From NCBI GenBank assembly GCA_017412705.1, contig JAFPWS010000045.1, forward strand, positions 1 to 64,000: a stretch of DNA of 64,000 nt, in the 5' to 3' direction. This stretch comes from Prevotella sp. GTDB taxonomy: Bacteria > Bacteroidota > Bacteroidia > Bacteroidales > Bacteroidaceae. The notes under the pieces were generated by a model. It did not search any database, had not been told where the DNA came from, and saw only the letters and a list, made by a program, of their open reading frames with translations. Below are positions 61,034 to 64,000 of this stretch, one piece after another (position 1 is the stretch's first letter; each line of letters starts with the position of its first letter). Made by a program: the position numbers and the translations under genes.

Positions 61034-61989
61034 GCCATCAGCTCAGCCTCGTGACGGGCAGGCTTTCCCGTCTCTGTCAGGGGCAGGTGCCCAACGGTAA
61101 GCACCCTTCGTGGTACCCAATACTTTGGCAGCTGCCGGCGACAATGGGCCAGCACGCCATCTACATCTGACGACTCGGTGAGCAGTACCACTTGCTCGCC
61201 GAGTTGCTTGTCCGGGGCCTTGGTAACCATGAAAGGAGCCTCCAGATGGGGACGCAACAGGCGCTCCACCTCTTCTGCCTGTATCTTGATGCCTCCCGAG
61301 CAGATGACGTTGTCCTTCCTGCCCAGTATGCGGAAGCCGCCGTCGGGTCTCAGCTCAGCGATGTCGTTGGTCTTCAGCCTGCCCTCATGCACGGCAGGGG
61401 CATCAATGAGCAGGCACCCCTCGGCATCCAGTGCCACCTGCACGCCCTCGAAGGGCGTATACCAGTCAGTAGCTTCAGGACCGCTGAGTCTGCGCAGGGC
61501 AATATGCGACAGCGTCTCCGTCATGCCATAGGTGCTCCACACAGCATGGGGGAAGTCTGCCAAGGCCTGCGCCATCGCCTCGTCTATGGCCCCGCCACCG
61601 ATAATCAGGTGACGTATCTGCCTCAGGCGCTCACACTCCTCAGGCACCTGCAGCGAGTTCCACACCTGCAGGGGCACCATGGCCGCAAAGTCCAGGTGGC
61701 CGGCAACGGTGGCCAGCGGATGACTGCTGGGCGTTATGCTGACGAGCCGCAGCCCACAGGTCTCAGCCCTCACCACCATCATCTTGCCTGCAATATAGTC
61801 CAGCGGCATGCACAGCAGGGCCGTGTCGCCCTCGCGCAATCCTAAGAAGCGGCACGTGATGCGTGCCGAGGCCTCCATGCGCCGCTTCTCCACCAACATG
61901 GCCTTGGGCTTCCCCGTCGACCCGCTGGTATGCACCAGCACCGTCGGCTTGTCACTACGCCATTCAGCTATGAACGTTTGCAAATCCAC
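61018..61989 (-). CDS. menE: o-succinylbenzoate-CoA ligase, short form
   Basis: Activates o-succinylbenzoate to its CoA ester in menaquinone synthesis. 323 residues, shorter than the usual 450 or more because the N-terminal part of the AMP-binding fold is missing, as in other Bacteroidales. It keeps the P-loop TSGSTGKPKAM (21-31), STYGMTET, and the hinge/C-terminal GRKDNVICSGGIKIQAEEVE with the final LPLTETGKPARHE lysine region. Overlaps menC by 22 bases. Confidence 0.93.
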   Translation of the reverse strand: MDLQTFIAEWRSDKPTVLVHTSGSTGKPKAMLVEKRRMEASARITCRFLGLREGDTALLCMPLDYIAGKMMVVRAETCGLRLVSITPSSHPLATVAGHLDFAAMVPLQVWNSLQVPEECERLRQIRHLIIGGGAIDEAMAQALADFPHAVWSTYGMTETLSHIALRRLSGPEATDWYTPFEGVQVALDAEGCLLIDAPAVHEGRLKTNDIAELRPDGGFRILGRKDNVICSGGIKIQAEEVERLLRPHLEAPFMVTKAPDKQLGEQVVLLTESSDVDGVLAHCRRQLPKYWVPRRVLTVGHLPLTETGKPARHEAELMAHDSR

Positions 61990-63017
61990 AGGCTGTCCTT
62001 TCTTATTTCCAACGGCATGGGAATGTTATCCGTAAACAGCTGACCCGTTCCCAACCCCTGCGGCATGCTGATATTTTCACCATATACCACGCTGGCCAGC
62101 TGGGCAATGGCATTCAATCCGATGTTGCTCTCCAGGGCAGAAGTCATCCACGTACCTATCTGCATGTCGCGGGCTGTGTCTATCCACTCCCTGCACCCCA
62201 TCATGCCCCCATGCAGCGAGGGCTTCAGGATGATGTAGCGAGGACGGATGATGTTCAGCAGCTGGCGTTTCTGGTCAGGGTCGTTCACACCAATCAGCTC
62301 CTCATCCAAGGCAATGGGCAACGGCGACTCACGGCACAGTTCAGCCATATAGCTCCACTGGCCTGCCTTGATGGGTTGCTCTATGCTGTGCAGGGCATAC
62401 TGCGACAACAGCTCCAGCTTATACAGCGCCTCGCTGAAGGAGAAAGCCCCATTGGCATCCACCCGCAGCTCCACCTCACGCGGACCGAACCGCTGACGAA
62501 TCCGCTTCAGCAGCTCCAACTCCGCGTCGAAGTCTATGGCACCTATCTTCAGCTTGATGCAGCGAAAGCCCTGCTTCAACTTCTGCTCTATGCGCTGAAG
62601 CATCTCGTCGTAGCTGCCCATCCAGACAAGTCCGTTGATGGGTATGCCCTGCTCGCCGCGGGCAAAGGGCGTATCGAAGAGCACGTTCCTTCCCTCCTGC
62701 TTGCTTCGCAGGTCAGCTAACGCTGTCTCCAGTCCGAAAAGCATCGACGGATAGTCACGCAGCGTCTCGAAGAAATCCGCGACAGCCGCTCCCCTCGGGG
62801 AGGACGGGAGGAGGTCACACTTCGCCCTCAGCACGTCGCCATAGTCAGGAATGTCGTCGCACGACAGCTTGGGCAGGGGTGCACACTCGCCCACCCCCGT
62901 AGCGTCGCCGTCCTTGGCATACACCAGCCATATCTTCCTTTCCGTATACACCCCGCGGCTGGTTCCCGCAGGCTGCTTGAAATGGAGCACCCGCTCCTCA
63001 ATGTCAATCCTCATCAC
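61968..63017 (-). CDS. menC: o-succinylbenzoate synthase
   Basis: Dehydrates SHCHC to o-succinylbenzoate. 349 residues of the enolase superfamily: CIKLKIGAIDFDAE (catalytic Lys), VDANGAF, SIEQPI, ALDEEL and YIILKPSLHGG provide the metal-ligand and lysine residues. The stretch at about residues 68-80 (LLPSSPRGAAVADF) is coded by a palindromic C4/G4 sequence (62786-62812) that looks like an in-frame inserted repeat; it lies before the catalytic barrel. Starts nine bases after menB; either of two adjacent ATGs may be used. Confidence 0.95.
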   Translation of the reverse strand: MMRIDIEERVLHFKQPAGTSRGVYTERKIWLVYAKDGDATGVGECAPLPKLSCDDIPDYGDVLRAKCDLLPSSPRGAAVADFFETLRDYPSMLFGLETALADLRSKQEGRNVLFDTPFARGEQGIPINGLVWMGSYDEMLQRIEQKLKQGFRCIKLKIGAIDFDAELELLKRIRQRFGPREVELRVDANGAFSFSEALYKLELLSQYALHSIEQPIKAGQWSYMAELCRESPLPIALDEELIGVNDPDQKRQLLNIIRPRYIILKPSLHGGMMGCREWIDTARDMQIGTWMTSALESNIGLNAIAQLASVVYGENISMPQGLGTGQLFTDNIPMPLEIRKDSLWICKRS

Positions 63018-63026
63018 TCAACACTT

Positions 63027-63884
63027 TCAAGGTATCTGCGGGTATTTGTCAAAGTCAGGCTTGCGCTTCTCCAGAAACGCCTTGCCACCCTCCTGGGCCT
63101 CGTCCAGGAAGTAGTAGAGCATCGTAGCATCACCAGCCAGCTGCTGTATGCCAGCCTGACCGTCCAGCTCGGCATTCAGCCCGGCCTTGATCATGCGCAG
63201 CGCAATGGGCGAGTGCAGCATCATCTCCTTCGACCAGCGCACACACTCGTCCTCCAGCTCCGACAGGGGCACCACCTTGTTCACCATACCCATCGCCTCA
63301 GCCTCTTTTGCCGTGTACTGCCGACACATGAACCATATCTCACGCGCCTTCTTCTGGCCCACGATACGCGCCAGGTACGACGACCCGAAGCCTGCGTCAA
63401 ACGACCCCACCTTAGGACCTGTCTGACCGAAGATGGCATTTTCCGAGGCTATCGTCATGTCGCATACCAGGTGCAGCACATGGCCACCTCCGATGGCATA
63501 GCCGTTCACCATCGCTATGACGGGTTTGGGCAGCCTGCGTATCTGCATCTGCACGTCGAGCACGCTCAGGCGGGGCACACCCTCGTCGTCTATGTAGCCG
63601 CCACGCCCCTTCACATGCATATCGCCACCCGAGCAGAAGGCATGCTTCACGTTCTCCAAGCGTCTGCCCTCCGGCACCTCGCTCATCGCACCCGTCAGCA
63701 ACACCACACGGATGCGCTGCAACTCACGGCACATGGCAAAGGCTTGACTCAGCTCCAGTGTCGTCTTGGGCGTAAAGGCATTCCTGTACCGCGCCCTGTT
63801 AATGGTAATCTTGGCAATGCCCTCAAACTCCTCGAAGATGATCTCTTCGAACTTACGAATCTCTTTCCACACTCTTTGTTGCAT
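63027..63884 (-). CDS. menB: 1,4-dihydroxy-2-naphthoyl-CoA synthase
   Basis: Crotonase-fold enzyme that closes the naphthoate ring in menaquinone synthesis. 285 residues; [12 protein letters not shown], the oxyanion-hole regions [11 protein letters not shown] and [19 protein letters not shown], and [24 protein letters not shown] are typical of MenB rather than of ordinary enoyl-CoA hydratases. First gene of menB-menC-menE in the window; menF, menD or other genes are not seen upstream within the 115 bp that remain. Confidence 0.96.
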   Translation of the reverse strand: MQQRVWKEIRKFEEIIFEEFEGIAKITINRARYRNAFTPKTTLELSQAFAMCRELQRIRVVLLTGAMSEVPEGRRLENVKHAFCSGGDMHVKGRGGYIDDEGVPRLSVLDVQMQIRRLPKPVIAMVNGYAIGGGHVLHLVCDMTIASENAIFGQTGPKVGSFDAGFGSSYLARIVGQKKAREIWFMCRQYTAKEAEAMGMVNKVVPLSELEDECVRWSKEMMLHSPIALRMIKAGLNAELDGQAGIQQLAGDATMLYYFLDEAQEGGKAFLEKRKPDFDKYPQIP

Positions 63885-63909
63885 AATCGCTCTTGCTTTA
63901 AAACTGGTG

Positions 63910-63941
63910 CGAAGTTACGAAAAAAAGAGGGAAAAACCAAA
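63910..63941 (-). promoter_or_regulatory. promoter of menBCE
   Basis: Minus strand TTTG (63938-63941), 20 bases, TAACTTCG (63910-63917), one base off the -7 consensus, 25 bases before the ATG. It suggests that menB starts the transcription unit. Positions 63942-64000 show nothing further. Confidence 0.65.
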
Positions 63942-64000
63942 AGAAAAGCTTTCTTTTATTATCTTTTCCTATTCCCTATGCCACCAGCCCCTTAGGCAGG

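Overview
The window is chromosomal DNA of a member of the Bacteroidales, most like Prevotella or a close relative in Prevotellaceae. The evidence is the repeated TAnnTTTG -7 / TTTG -33 promoter pattern of the phylum, two SusC/SusD pairs, secreted enzymes that share a type IX-like C-terminal tail, Bacteroidales housekeeping clusters (L25-pth-S4; nusB-yajC-ybbR-coaE; DUF5606), and a cellobiose phosphorylase. The species cannot be named from the sequence alone. No rRNA, tRNA, CRISPR array, insertion sequence or phage gene was seen.

Layout. 1-928: gene-free, repeat-rich DNA with 11-bp and 22-bp periodic arrays. 929-6095 (minus): operon of a small membrane-anchored protein, an ADP-forming acyl-CoA synthetase and cellobiose phosphorylase. 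6166-15990 (plus): MATE transporter, then an A2M-like protein / DUF1573 / MeaB / IspH operon. 15991-18853: divergent pseudouridine synthase and topoisomerase III. 18994-49321 (plus): a pectin utilization region of about 30 kb. 49361-51945 (minus): L25, pth, S4 protein, Ca2+/Na+ antiporter. 52209-56467: nusB, yajC, ybbR, coaE and DUF5606, with a FimB/Mfa2-like lipoprotein on the opposite strand between coaE and DUF5606. 56472-59844 (minus): an outer membrane barrel followed by a Fur-family regulator. 59990-61033: aroB. 61018-63884 (minus): menB-menC-menE.

The pectin region makes biochemical sense as one system. A modular pectin methylesterase demethylates homogalacturonan. A pectate lyase PL1 domain (fused to an (alpha/alpha)6-type domain), a PL10 lyase and a GH28 polygalacturonase cut the backbone. 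A GH3 enzyme probably removes xylose or arabinose side residues. Two SusC/SusD pairs import oligosaccharides, and several lipoproteins and secreted non-catalytic modules probably bind glycan at the surface. Four secreted proteins end in a near-identical tail (YNL-G ... KGIYIxNGKKxxxK type). There is no HTCS, AraC or sigma/anti-sigma gene in the window, so the regulator lies elsewhere. Promoters and terminators split the region into five units: esterase; SusCD-1; the HU-like gene; SusCD-2 plus two lipoproteins, then a secreted protein; and the 39248-49321 enzyme operon.

The most notable structural observations are arrays with an exact 22-bp period (two helical turns) in two separate intergenic regions, a 64-bp perfect duplication with a truncated gene start that marks insertion of the PL10 gene between GH28 and GH3, a near-perfect palindrome shared by the leaders of two pectin transcription units, and a cysteine-rich carbohydrate-binding-like module shared by the PL10 lyase and a secreted protein without a recognised catalytic domain.
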